Below the pieces are notes generated by a model, which was not told the origin of the DNA, made no database searches, and saw only the letters and a list, made by a program, of their open reading frames with translations. Position numbers and translations under genes: made by a program. 64,000 nt of DNA from Xylophilus rhododendri (GTDB taxonomy: Bacteria; Pseudomonadota; Gammaproteobacteria; Burkholderiales; Burkholderiaceae_C): assembly GCF_009906855.1 (NCBI RefSeq), contig NZ_CP047650.1, forward strand, positions 4,464,001 through 4,528,000, read 5' to 3'. Positions 9,659 to 16,341 of the stretch are shown piece after piece. How positions within the stretch are numbered: the first letter of the stretch is position 1; every line of letters begins with the position of its first letter.

Positions 9659-10804
9659 ATGGCCTTTTTCGATATCGAGACACTGCGTGTCATCTGGTGG
9701 GTGCTGCTGGGCGTGCTGCTCATCGCCTTCGCCGTCACCGACGGCTACGACCTGGGCGTCAACACCCTGCTGCCCTTCGTGGCGCGAAGCGACGTGGAGC
9801 GCCGCATGGTCATCAACACCGTGGGACCCAACTGGGAGGGCCACCAGGTGTGGTTCATCCTGGGCGGCGGCGCCATCTTCGCGGCCTGGCCGTTCGTGTA
9901 TGCGGTGAGCTTCTCGGGCTTCTACATCGCCATGTTCCTGGTGCTGTCGGCGCTGATCCTGCGGCCGGTGGGCTTCAAGTACCGCGGCAAGAAGACCGAC
10001 CTCGCCTGGCGCGCACGCTGGGACTGGGCGCTCTTCATCGGCGGCTTCGTGCCGGCCCTGGTCTTCGGCGTGGCCCTGGGCAATGTGCTGAGCGGCGTGC
10101 CCTTCCGCTTCGACAGCGACCTGCGGGTGTTCTACCTCGGCAGCCTGCTCGGCCTGTTCAGCCCCTTCGCGCTGCTGAGCGGCCTGCTGTCGGTGGCCAT
10201 GCTGGTGCTGCATGGCAGCAACTGGATCGCGCTCAAGGTCGAACCGGGCCCTGTGCACGAACGTGCGCGCGCCTACGGCTTCATCGCCGGTGCGCTGACG
10301 CTTGTGCTGTTCGTGCTGGGCGGACTGTGGGTGGCGCAGGGCGGGCTGGGCTTCCGGCTCGCCGCCGCGGCCGACCACTTCGGCCCCTCGAACCCGCTGC
10401 GCTCGGCCGCGGTCGCCGCGCCCGGCGCCTGGCTGGACAACTACCGCGCCGCGCCGGCCACCGTGCTGGCGCCGGTGATCGGGCTGCTGGGTGCGCTGCT
10501 TGCGGTGATCGGCAACCGGGCCCGCCGCGAGTGGCTGGCCTTCGCCGGATCGGCCCTGGCCTGCGCCGGCATCGTCGCCACCGTGGGGGTCTCGATGTTC
10601 CCCTTCATCCTGCCTTCCAGCGTCGATGCCCGTTCCAGCCTGACGGTGTGGAACGCATCCTCCACCGGCCACACGCTGGGCATCATGCTGTTCTGCACGG
10701 TGGTCTTCCTGCCGCTGATCCTGCTCTACACCGGCTGGGCGCTGCGGGTGATGCGCGGCCGTGTGACGACCCGCGAGGTCGGCCTCAATCCCGACTTCTA
10801 CTGA
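9659..10804 (+). CDS. cydB: Cytochrome bd ubiquinol oxidase subunit II
   Basis: CydB is the second membrane subunit of the bd oxidase and stabilises the haem-bearing subunit. The 381-residue length matches the family. Conserved segments are TDGYDLGVNTLLPFV near residue 27 and the NTVGPNWEGHQVWFILGGGA stretch around 57-76, then repeated hydrophobic helices to the C-terminus. A good ribosome binding site (AAGGAGA, 9647-9653) precedes the ATG. It is the second gene of cydABX. Confidence 0.96.
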   Translation: MAFFDIETLRVIWWVLLGVLLIAFAVTDGYDLGVNTLLPFVARSDVERRMVINTVGPNWEGHQVWFILGGGAIFAAWPFVYAVSFSGFYIAMFLVLSALILRPVGFKYRGKKTDLAWRARWDWALFIGGFVPALVFGVALGNVLSGVPFRFDSDLRVFYLGSLLGLFSPFALLSGLLSVAMLVLHGSNWIALKVEPGPVHERARAYGFIAGALTLVLFVLGGLWVAQGGLGFRLAAAADHFGPSNPLRSAAVAAPGAWLDNYRAAPATVLAPVIGLLGALLAVIGNRARREWLAFAGSALACAGIVATVGVSMFPFILPSSVDARSSLTVWNASSTGHTLGIMLFCTVVFLPLILLYTGWALRVMRGRVTTREVGLNPDFY

Positions 10805-10836
10805 ACCATCCCGAACCTCAAGAACGGAGCTTTCTC

Positions 10837-10935
10837 ATGTGGTATTTCTCCTGGTTCCTCGGCCTGGGCCTGGCCGTCGGCTTCGGCATCCTCAACGGCA
10901 TCTGGCACGAGTTCCATCTGCCTGAAGAGGGCTGA
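10837..10935 (+). CDS. cydX: Cytochrome bd small subunit CydX
   Basis: This 32-residue single-helix protein begins MWYFSWFLGLGLAVGFGILN and ends with an acidic tail (HLPEEG). That is the pattern of CydX/CbdX, the third subunit that stabilises the haem site of bd oxidase. It begins 32 bp after cydB on the same strand, with an AGAACGGAGC ribosome binding region before the ATG. The tryptophans at positions 3 and 6 and the conserved N-terminal YFSW match CydX. Confidence 0.92.
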   Translation: MWYFSWFLGLGLAVGFGILNGIWHEFHLPEEG

Positions 10936-10947
10936 TCCGGCCGCGCC

Positions 10948-10961
10948 TTGATCTGGCGCAA
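10948..10961 (+). promoter_or_regulatory. FNR-like box upstream of ompW
   Basis: TTGATCTGGCGCAA keeps the left half-site TTGAT and the final CAA of the FNR consensus, with two mismatches in the right half. It lies 13 bp after the cydX stop and 74 bp before the ompW ATG. FNR control of ompW is known in enteric bacteria; here it is inferred. Confidence 0.6.
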
Positions 10962-11034
10962 GGTCCGAAAACCCGCTCCGGCTTCCAATGAAGACACAGC
11001 AAAAACTGTCTTCAAACCCCAAGGAAACCGGAGC

Positions 11035-11661
11035 ATGTCCCCCAAGAAATTCATCCCCGCCGCCGCAGCCCTCGTCTGCCTGCTGGCACCCCTGGCATCG
11101 CAGGCGCAAGACAGCGCCGCACCAGGCCCCTGGATGGTCCGTGCACGGGCGGTCTACCTCGATCCGGCCAACCACGACGACACCGGCCTGGACCTGTCGA
11201 TCAACAGCAAGACCATCCCCGAGATCGACATCTCCTACTTCTTCACGCCCAACTGGGCGGCCGAGCTGGTCCTCACCGTGCCGCAGAAGCACGACATCCG
11301 CTCGGGCGGCAGCACCATCGGCTCGCTCAAGCACCTGCCGCCCACACTCACCGCGCAGTACCACTTCACCAACCTGGGCGCCTTCAAGCCCTACCTGGGC
11401 GCCGGGGTGAACTACACGCGTTTCTCCAGCGTGAGCTTCTCGCCGGCGGTGGCCGCGGCATTGCAGCCGAGCATCGACAAGAGCAGCGTCGGCCTGGCGC
11501 TACAGGCCGGCGTGGACTTCGACCTGGGCCACAACCTGGTGCTGAACTTCGACATCAAGAAGCTGCAGCTGCGCACCGATGTCAGCTCTTTCGGCAACCG
11601 CGTGGGCGAGTTCAGGGTCGACCCCTGGCTGGTGGGCGTCGGCCTGGGCTGGCGCTTCTGA
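11035..11661 (+). CDS. ompW: OmpW family outer membrane protein
   Basis: This is an eight-stranded outer-membrane beta-barrel with a proposed role in passage of small hydrophobic compounds and in stress adaptation. The 208-residue precursor has a signal peptide (MSPKKFIPAAAALVCLLAPL, cleavage likely after SQA near residue 23). It then has the OmpW start PWMVRARAVYLDP, the EIDISYFFTPNWAAELVLT segment, LPPTLTAQYHF and a terminal aromatic residue (WRF) typical of barrel proteins. The ATG at 11035 is chosen for the signal peptide; the frame is open back into the FNR-like box. Its stop overlaps the desaturase ATG by one base (TGATG). Confidence 0.92.
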   Translation: MSPKKFIPAAAALVCLLAPLASQAQDSAAPGPWMVRARAVYLDPANHDDTGLDLSINSKTIPEIDISYFFTPNWAAELVLTVPQKHDIRSGGSTIGSLKHLPPTLTAQYHFTNLGAFKPYLGAGVNYTRFSSVSFSPAVAAALQPSIDKSSVGLALQAGVDFDLGHNLVLNFDIKKLQLRTDVSSFGNRVGEFRVDPWLVGVGLGWRF

Positions 11662-12734
11662 TGCAGGCCGGGCAAGAGGATCTGCCGCCGGTGCCGCACC
11701 GGCGTGAATTGCGGGAGTGGATGCTGCCGATCACCCGGCCCAGCACGGCGCGGGCCATGGCCCTGGTGGTGCTGGATTTCGTGCTTTATGCGGCCTGCAT
11801 GGCGGCCATCGTCTGGCTGCGCAATCCCTGGCTGAAATGCCTGGCGGGGCTGGCTTGCGGCTTCGTCATCGGGCGCCTGTTCATCCTGGGCCACGATGCC
11901 TGCCACCAGAGCTTCACGCGTCATCGCCGCTTCAACCGCTGGCTGGGGCGGCTGCTGTTCCTGCCCTCGCTCACGCCCTACAGCCTGTGGGAGGTGGGGC
12001 ATAACGTGGTGCATCACGGCTATACCAATCTCAAGGGTTTCGACTTCGTGTGGGAGCCCTGTTCGCCGGAGGAATACCAGGCCCTGCCGCGCTGGCGGCG
12101 CGGGCTGGAGCGGGTGTACCGCAGCGGCTGGGCGCCCTGGCTGTACTACCTGGTGGAGGTGTGGTGGGCGCGCATGCTGTTCCCCTCGCGGCGGCGCATG
12201 CCGACACGGCGGGCGGTGTTCACGCTCGATGGGCTGCTGGTGACCGGCTACGGTCTGCTGTGGATGGCCGCGCTGGTCTGGGCCGCGCAGGCCACCTCGC
12301 AGTCGGTGGGCTGGATGCTGGCCGGCGGCTTCGTGCTGCCCTTCCTGTTCTGGAACGCCATGATCGGCTTCGTCGTGTATGTGCACCATACCCACCAGGA
12401 GGTGGTCTGGCACACCGACAAGAAGAGCTGGGCCGCGGCGCAGCCCTTCGTCTCGACCACCGTGCACATCACCTTCCGCTCCGCCATGGGCAGCGCCCTG
12501 CACCACATCCTGGAGCACACGGCGCACCATGTGGACATGGGGGTTCCGCTGTACCGGCTGAAGAAGGCGCAGGCCCTGCTGGAGTCGCGCCTGAAGGGCC
12601 GCATCGTGGTGCAGGCCTTTTCCTGGCGCTGGTATTTCGCGACGGCCCGGGCCTGCAAGCTCTATGACTTCGCCGAGCAGCGCTGGGTGGGCTTCCTGGG
12701 CGTCACAGCCCTTCGAAAACCAGCAGGCAGTTGA
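11661..12734 (+). CDS. Membrane fatty acid desaturase
   Basis: This is a di-iron, oxygen-dependent membrane desaturase of the FA_desaturase family, which introduces a double bond into acyl chains. The 357 residues show the three histidine boxes: HDACHQSF (HxxxH, about residue 78), HNVVHHGYTN (HxxHH, about 114) and HILEHTAHHVD near 283. Hydrophobic segments at about residues 34-75 and 195-245 are membrane helices. Its first base is shared with the ompW stop, so it is almost certainly co-translated with ompW. The last 32 bp overlap the convergent VOC gene. The substrate and double-bond position cannot be told from sequence. Confidence 0.88.
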   Translation: MQAGQEDLPPVPHRRELREWMLPITRPSTARAMALVVLDFVLYAACMAAIVWLRNPWLKCLAGLACGFVIGRLFILGHDACHQSFTRHRRFNRWLGRLLFLPSLTPYSLWEVGHNVVHHGYTNLKGFDFVWEPCSPEEYQALPRWRRGLERVYRSGWAPWLYYLVEVWWARMLFPSRRRMPTRRAVFTLDGLLVTGYGLLWMAALVWAAQATSQSVGWMLAGGFVLPFLFWNAMIGFVVYVHHTHQEVVWHTDKKSWAAAQPFVSTTVHITFRSAMGSALHHILEHTAHHVDMGVPLYRLKKAQALLESRLKGRIVVQAFSWRWYFATARACKLYDFAEQRWVGFLGVTALRKPAGS

Positions 12735-13506
12735 ACTGCACGAGGCGCACGGCCAGGCCCGAGCCGTCGCGCCGGAAGCGGATCGCCTCCTGCGAGGCCG
12801 GCAGCAGCGCCTCCACCGCCGCCAGGTCGCGGCAACGCAGGTGGATGGCGCCGAGGAAACTGCCGCGCCCCAGTCCGTCGCAGGCCAGCGCCCCATGGCG
12901 CTGGAGATAGGTGGCGCGGCCCACGAACTCCACCCCGAACTCGTCCGAGGCCTCGCCCAGCCAGGGCGCGAACTCGCCGAACACCTCGGCGGGGTCGTCG
13001 GCCACCACCACCAGGCGCGACAGCGCGAAGGCGCCGTTGGCATGGCCCATGTACTCCGGCAGCCAGACCAGCTCCGGCGTCAGGTGCTGGCAGTAGTAGA
13101 GCCGGCCGGCCTCGAAGGTGCCCGGCCGGGTGCGCAGGGTGCGGAAACGTACCTCCTTTTGCACCCCGTTCCGCTCGATCGGCCGGACCAGCGGCTGCAC
13201 CGGCAGCACCGGCAGGCCCTGGGCCAGGAGCACGTCGTGCAGCGCGTCGGCATCGGCCGTGTCCAGCACCAGGGCATCGATGCCCACCGGCGCGTCCAGC
13301 ACCTCCTGGCGCTGCAGGCCGCCGTCGTTCGGCACGCCCAGTAGCTCCAGGTAGGAGCCTTCGAACAGGATCACATGGTTGATCGAGCCCAGCGAATGCC
13401 GGCCCATCGGCGAGAGCGTGAAACCCAGCTGCTGGAACAGGGCGGCGGCGCCCGCCAGGTCGAAGCGGGTGGTGACCACCAGATGGTCGAGATGCAATGC
13501 GGTCAT
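12703..13506 (-). CDS. VOC (glyoxalase-like) family protein
   Basis: The 267-residue protein belongs to the vicinal-oxygen-chelate superfamily, closest in layout to the Glyoxalase_3-like group. It begins MTALHLDHLVVTTRFDLAGA, with the His of LDHLVV as a probable metal ligand, and continues FQQLGFTLSPMGRHSLGSIN and EGSYLELLGVP. A second half follows with HLRCRDLAAVEALLPASQEA. Two paralogous halves are usual for the fold. The reaction is unknown; dioxygenases, isomerases and lyases share it. It runs against the desaturase with a 32-bp tail overlap and lies 56 bp downstream of the LysR gene on the same strand. Confidence 0.78.
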   Translation of the reverse strand: MTALHLDHLVVTTRFDLAGAAALFQQLGFTLSPMGRHSLGSINHVILFEGSYLELLGVPNDGGLQRQEVLDAPVGIDALVLDTADADALHDVLLAQGLPVLPVQPLVRPIERNGVQKEVRFRTLRTRPGTFEAGRLYYCQHLTPELVWLPEYMGHANGAFALSRLVVVADDPAEVFGEFAPWLGEASDEFGVEFVGRATYLQRHGALACDGLGRGSFLGAIHLRCRDLAAVEALLPASQEAIRFRRDGSGLAVRLVQFNCLLVFEGL

Positions 13507-13562
13507 GGCAAGGCGTGGACGGGAGGAGGGCGCACCTTAGCAGGCCCCGCCGCCCCGTGGCC

Positions 13563-14501
13563 TCACGCGCCGGGCACCGCCAGGCCGGGCTCCGTGCCGG
13601 CGGCGAAAAGCATGGACCCGGCCTGCCGGCGCAGCCAGGCGCGGAAGGCCGCCAGGGCCTGGTCGTGCCGGCGCGCGCTGGGCAGCACGAACCAGTAGCC
13701 CTGGCGGCTCTCGAAACCCAGGGCCAGCACCTGCACCAGTTCGCCGCGCTGCAGTTCCTCCTGCACCAGGGCGCGTGGCACCAGGGCCAGGCCCATGTCC
13801 ATGGCGGCGGCCTTGAGCAGGGTGGAATAGAACTCGTAGCGGATGGTGTGGGCCGGCCGCTCCGGCGCCGGCCGCAGCACCCGCTGCAGCTCGGTCCAGG
13901 CGTGGGGCACCTCGAAATGCTCCAGCAGGGTCAGGCCGCGCAGGTCGCCCCGGGCCAGCGCGGCGCCGCTGCGTTCGCGCAGCGCGGGCGACATGACGGC
14001 GATCATGTCGCGGCCGAAGAGGTAATCGGCCTCGCAGCCGGCCCAGTTGCCGCTGCCGAAACGGAATTCGGCATCGGCGTCGAGCTGGCCGAAACTGCCG
14101 GCGGCGATCTGGTTGGTGAACTGCACGTCGAAGTCGGGGAACTCGCGCTGGAAGGAGGCGAAGCGCGGCAGCAGCCAGCGGTCGCCCAGGATGTGCGGCA
14201 TGCGCAGCGTGAGCGAGGTGCGCGGCGAATGCGCCAGCGCCAGCTGCTCCGAGGCGGCGGCCAGGCCGCCCAGCAGCGGCGTGATGCGCTGCAGGTACCA
14301 GGCGCCGGCATCGGTCAGCACCAGGCCGCGGTTGAGCCGCACGAACAGCGGCACGCCGAGCAGCTCTTCCAGCGCGCGCAGCTGCTTGCTGACGGCGCCC
14401 TGGGTCATGCACAGCTCGTCGGCGGCCTGGGTGCAGTTGAGGTGGCGCGCGGCGACTTCGAAGACCCGCAGCGCGGTGGTCGAGGGAATGCGGTGGCGCA
14501 T
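13563..14501 (-). CDS. LysR family regulator (GcvA-like) divergent from a solute-binding protein
   Basis: This is a LysR-type regulator of 312 residues. The winged HTH occupies roughly residues 5-65 (TALRVFEVAARHLNCTQAAD, then MTQGAVSKQLRALEELLGVP), in the style of GcvA. A co-inducer-binding domain follows from about residue 90. The ATG at 14501 is chosen because MRHRIPSTTALRVFEVA is the family N-terminus; an upstream extension would run through the promoter region. It is divergent from the amino-acid-type binding protein at 14666, with a 15-bp palindrome between them, so it probably controls that gene. Confidence 0.85.
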   Translation of the reverse strand: MRHRIPSTTALRVFEVAARHLNCTQAADELCMTQGAVSKQLRALEELLGVPLFVRLNRGLVLTDAGAWYLQRITPLLGGLAAASEQLALAHSPRTSLTLRMPHILGDRWLLPRFASFQREFPDFDVQFTNQIAAGSFGQLDADAEFRFGSGNWAGCEADYLFGRDMIAVMSPALRERSGAALARGDLRGLTLLEHFEVPHAWTELQRVLRPAPERPAHTIRYEFYSTLLKAAAMDMGLALVPRALVQEELQRGELVQVLALGFESRQGYWFVLPSARRHDQALAAFRAWLRRQAGSMLFAAGTEPGLAVPGA

Positions 14502-14558
14502 GGCGTGGAGGTGATCTGCGGAGCTGGCTGTTGCATCGCAAGGATCACGCCAGCCGAC

Positions 14559-14573
14559 ATTCCGCCACGGAAT
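14559..14573. promoter_or_regulatory. Palindrome, candidate LysR operator
   Basis: ATTCCGCCACGGAAT is a perfect 6-3-6 inverted repeat that contains a T-N11-A core, the generic LysR-box form. It lies in the divergent region between the LysR gene (start 14501) and the binding-protein gene (start 14666). Function is inferred from position and symmetry only. Confidence 0.5.
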
Positions 14574-14665
14574 CGCAGGCGGAAATATTGTCGTTTGGCA
14601 GGCGGGGAACGGCGCCCGACACTGGCTTTTCCTTCTTCCATCCGCTTGCCGCCACAGGCCCTGCC

Positions 14666-15457
14666 ATGAACCTCCCACGACGAAGCCTCTCCCTCAGCCT
14701 GGTCCTGGCAGCCCTGCTGTCCGCCGGGGCCGCCCAGGCGCAGAACGCGCTCGAGAACATCCAGAAGACCAAGGTGCTGCGGGTCGGCATCCCGGCCGAT
14801 TTCGCGCCCTACGGTTCGGTCGGCATCGACATGAAGCCGCAGGGCCTGGACATCGAGATGGCCCGGTACGTGGCCGACAAGCTCGGCGTGAAGCTGGAGA
14901 TGCAGGCCATCACCACCCAGAACCGCATCCCCTATCTGCAGACCAACAAGCTCGACCTGGTCATCTATTCGCTGGGCAAGACGCCCGAGCGGGAGCAGGT
15001 GATCGACTTCTCCTCGGCCTACGCCCCCTACTACATCGCGGTGTATGCAGCCAAGTCCATGTCGGTGAAGAGCCCGGCCGACATGGTGGGCAAGTCGGTG
15101 GCGACCAACCGCGGCACCACCGACGACCTGGAGCTGACCAAGGTGGCGCTGCCCGGCACCGACATCCGCCGCTTCGAGGGCAACGACGCCACCATCGGCG
15201 CCTTCGTGGCCGGCCAGACGCAGCTGATCTCCACCGGCTCGCCGGCCGCCGAAGTGGTCAAGCAGCGCAATCCGCAGATGAACCTGGAGCTGAAGCTGCC
15301 GCTGAAGACCTCGCCCTGCTTCATCGGCATCGCCAAGGGCGAGGATGCGCTGCGCCTGCGCATCAACGAAATCATCGCGCAGGCGCGCAGCAGCGGCGAG
15401 GTCGATCGCCTGTCGAAGAAGTGGCTGGGCCTGCCGGCGGGCGACCTGCCGATCTGA
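14666..15457 (+). CDS. ABC transporter periplasmic binding protein, amino-acid type (SBP_bac_3)
   Basis: This is a periplasmic receptor for a polar amino acid or similar ligand. From the ATG at 14666 it has 263 residues with a clear signal peptide (LSLSLVLAALLSAGAAQAQN, cleavage after AQA near residue 25). The SBP_bac_3 fold follows: KVLRVGIPADFAPYGSV, DIEMARYVADKLGVKLEM, LVIYSLGKTPEREQVIDFSS and GKSVATNRGTTDDLELTK. No permease or ATPase gene adjoins it, so the membrane partners must lie elsewhere. The next gene is convergent. The ligand cannot be predicted. Confidence 0.87.
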   Translation: MNLPRRSLSLSLVLAALLSAGAAQAQNALENIQKTKVLRVGIPADFAPYGSVGIDMKPQGLDIEMARYVADKLGVKLEMQAITTQNRIPYLQTNKLDLVIYSLGKTPEREQVIDFSSAYAPYYIAVYAAKSMSVKSPADMVGKSVATNRGTTDDLELTKVALPGTDIRRFEGNDATIGAFVAGQTQLISTGSPAAEVVKQRNPQMNLELKLPLKTSPCFIGIAKGEDALRLRINEIIAQARSSGEVDRLSKKWLGLPAGDLPI

Positions 15458-15464
15458 CCGAGCC

Positions 15465-16142
15465 TCAGGCCGAGGGCGCGCCCGCCTGCCAGCGCGGATC
15501 GGCCTTGGCGAAGGCCTCCATCTGCTCGCAGCGCGCCATGATGCGCATCACCGTGGGGATGCCCTCGACCTCGATGCGGAACACCCGCATCACCACGATG
15601 ATGCTGGCCAGGCAGATGTCGGCCATGGTGACGCTGTCGCCATGGCAGAAGTCGCCGGTTTCCGGCTCCTGCGCCAGGCGCTGCTCCAGCGCGCGCAGGC
15701 CGGTGCTGAACCACTGGATCTGCCAGGCGCGCCAGGCGGCGTCGTCGAAGCCGCCGGTGCCGGTCAGGTACTTGCGCACCCGGGGCGTGATCAGCGGATG
15801 GGTGTCGCCCGCCAGCATCGCCGCCAGCGAACGCACCCGGGCACGTGCATGGGCGCCCTGGGGCAGCAGGGCGGGGGTGGGGTAGAGCTCGTCGAGGAAC
15901 TCCAGGATGGGCAGCGACTGCGTCAGCGGCAGCGGCGAGGCGCCCGGGCCGTGGTCGATCAGCGCGGGAATCGCGCCCATGGGATTGATCTTCAGGAAGG
16001 CCTCGCCGCGCTGCTCGCCGGCGTCGAGGTCCACATTGGTCTCCTGGACGGCGATGCCCTTGAGGTTGAGCGCCACCCGCACCCGGTAGGTGGCGGAAGT
16101 CCGCCAATAGGAAAACAGTTCGAAGCGTGCGCTGCTGCTCAT
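15465..16142 (-). CDS. maiA: Maleylacetoacetate isomerase (zeta-class glutathione S-transferase)
   Basis: The enzyme isomerises maleylacetoacetate (or maleylpyruvate) to the fumaryl form with glutathione, in tyrosine/homogentisate or gentisate breakdown. From the ATG at 16142 it has 225 residues. The N-terminal thioredoxin-like domain reads LFSYWRTSATYRVRVALNLK, the zeta-class active-site region with Ser/Thr near residues 11-15. NPMGAIPALID and the TQSLPILEFLDE glutathione-binding segment follow. The helical C-terminal domain contains GDSVTMADICLA. A frame open to 16214 would run into the Fur-box region, so the ATG at 16142 is preferred. No other homogentisate gene is adjacent. Confidence 0.83.
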   Translation of the reverse strand: MSSSARFELFSYWRTSATYRVRVALNLKGIAVQETNVDLDAGEQRGEAFLKINPMGAIPALIDHGPGASPLPLTQSLPILEFLDELYPTPALLPQGAHARARVRSLAAMLAGDTHPLITPRVRKYLTGTGGFDDAAWRAWQIQWFSTGLRALEQRLAQEPETGDFCHGDSVTMADICLASIIVVMRVFRIEVEGIPTVMRIMARCEQMEAFAKADPRWQAGAPSA

Positions 16143-16212
16143 GGTGGGATGCCCTGGGACCGTGGAGCTGGCGATTGTGATGCCTCCGCCGGCAGTCGAG
16201 ATGGCTCGATAC

Positions 16213-16227
16213 AATGAGAACCATTCT
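16213..16227. promoter_or_regulatory. Fur-box-like site upstream of the PepSY/flavodoxin reductase
   Basis: AATGAGAACCATTCT (reverse complement AGAATGGTTCTCATT) closely resembles the GAGAATGATTCTCATT core common in proteobacterial Fur boxes. It lies between the divergent maiA (start 16142) and the reductase (start 16341). It resembles the site at 28818-28833 in front of the other PepSY operon. Iron repression is inferred. Confidence 0.65.
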
Positions 16228-16260
16228 GATTAAGCCGCGACGGCGGACCGCCCCAGTTCC

Positions 16261-16341
16261 ATGCTCCGCATCCTCTTTTTCCAGTCCCCGTCCACCGAGC
16301 ATGCCGTCGCCGCCGCCAGGTCGGCGATGGTGGCCCGCTGA
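16261..16341 (+). CDS. Possible 26-residue leader or small protein
   Basis: An ATG at 16261 opens a 26-codon frame (MLRILFFQSPSTEHAVAAAR and on) that ends in a TGA sharing its last base with the ATG of the large reductase (TGATG). The overlap and position downstream of the Fur-like box would suit translational coupling or a leader peptide. There is no strong ribosome binding site and I recognise no family, so it may be chance. Confidence 0.25.
   Translation: MLRILFFQSPSTEHAVAAARSAMVAR

Noticed and set aside
8018..10672. An 884-codon minus-strand frame opposite cydA and cydB
   Set aside because: The plus strand encodes two unmistakable bd oxidase subunits; the antisense translation is His/Gln/Gly-rich without domains.
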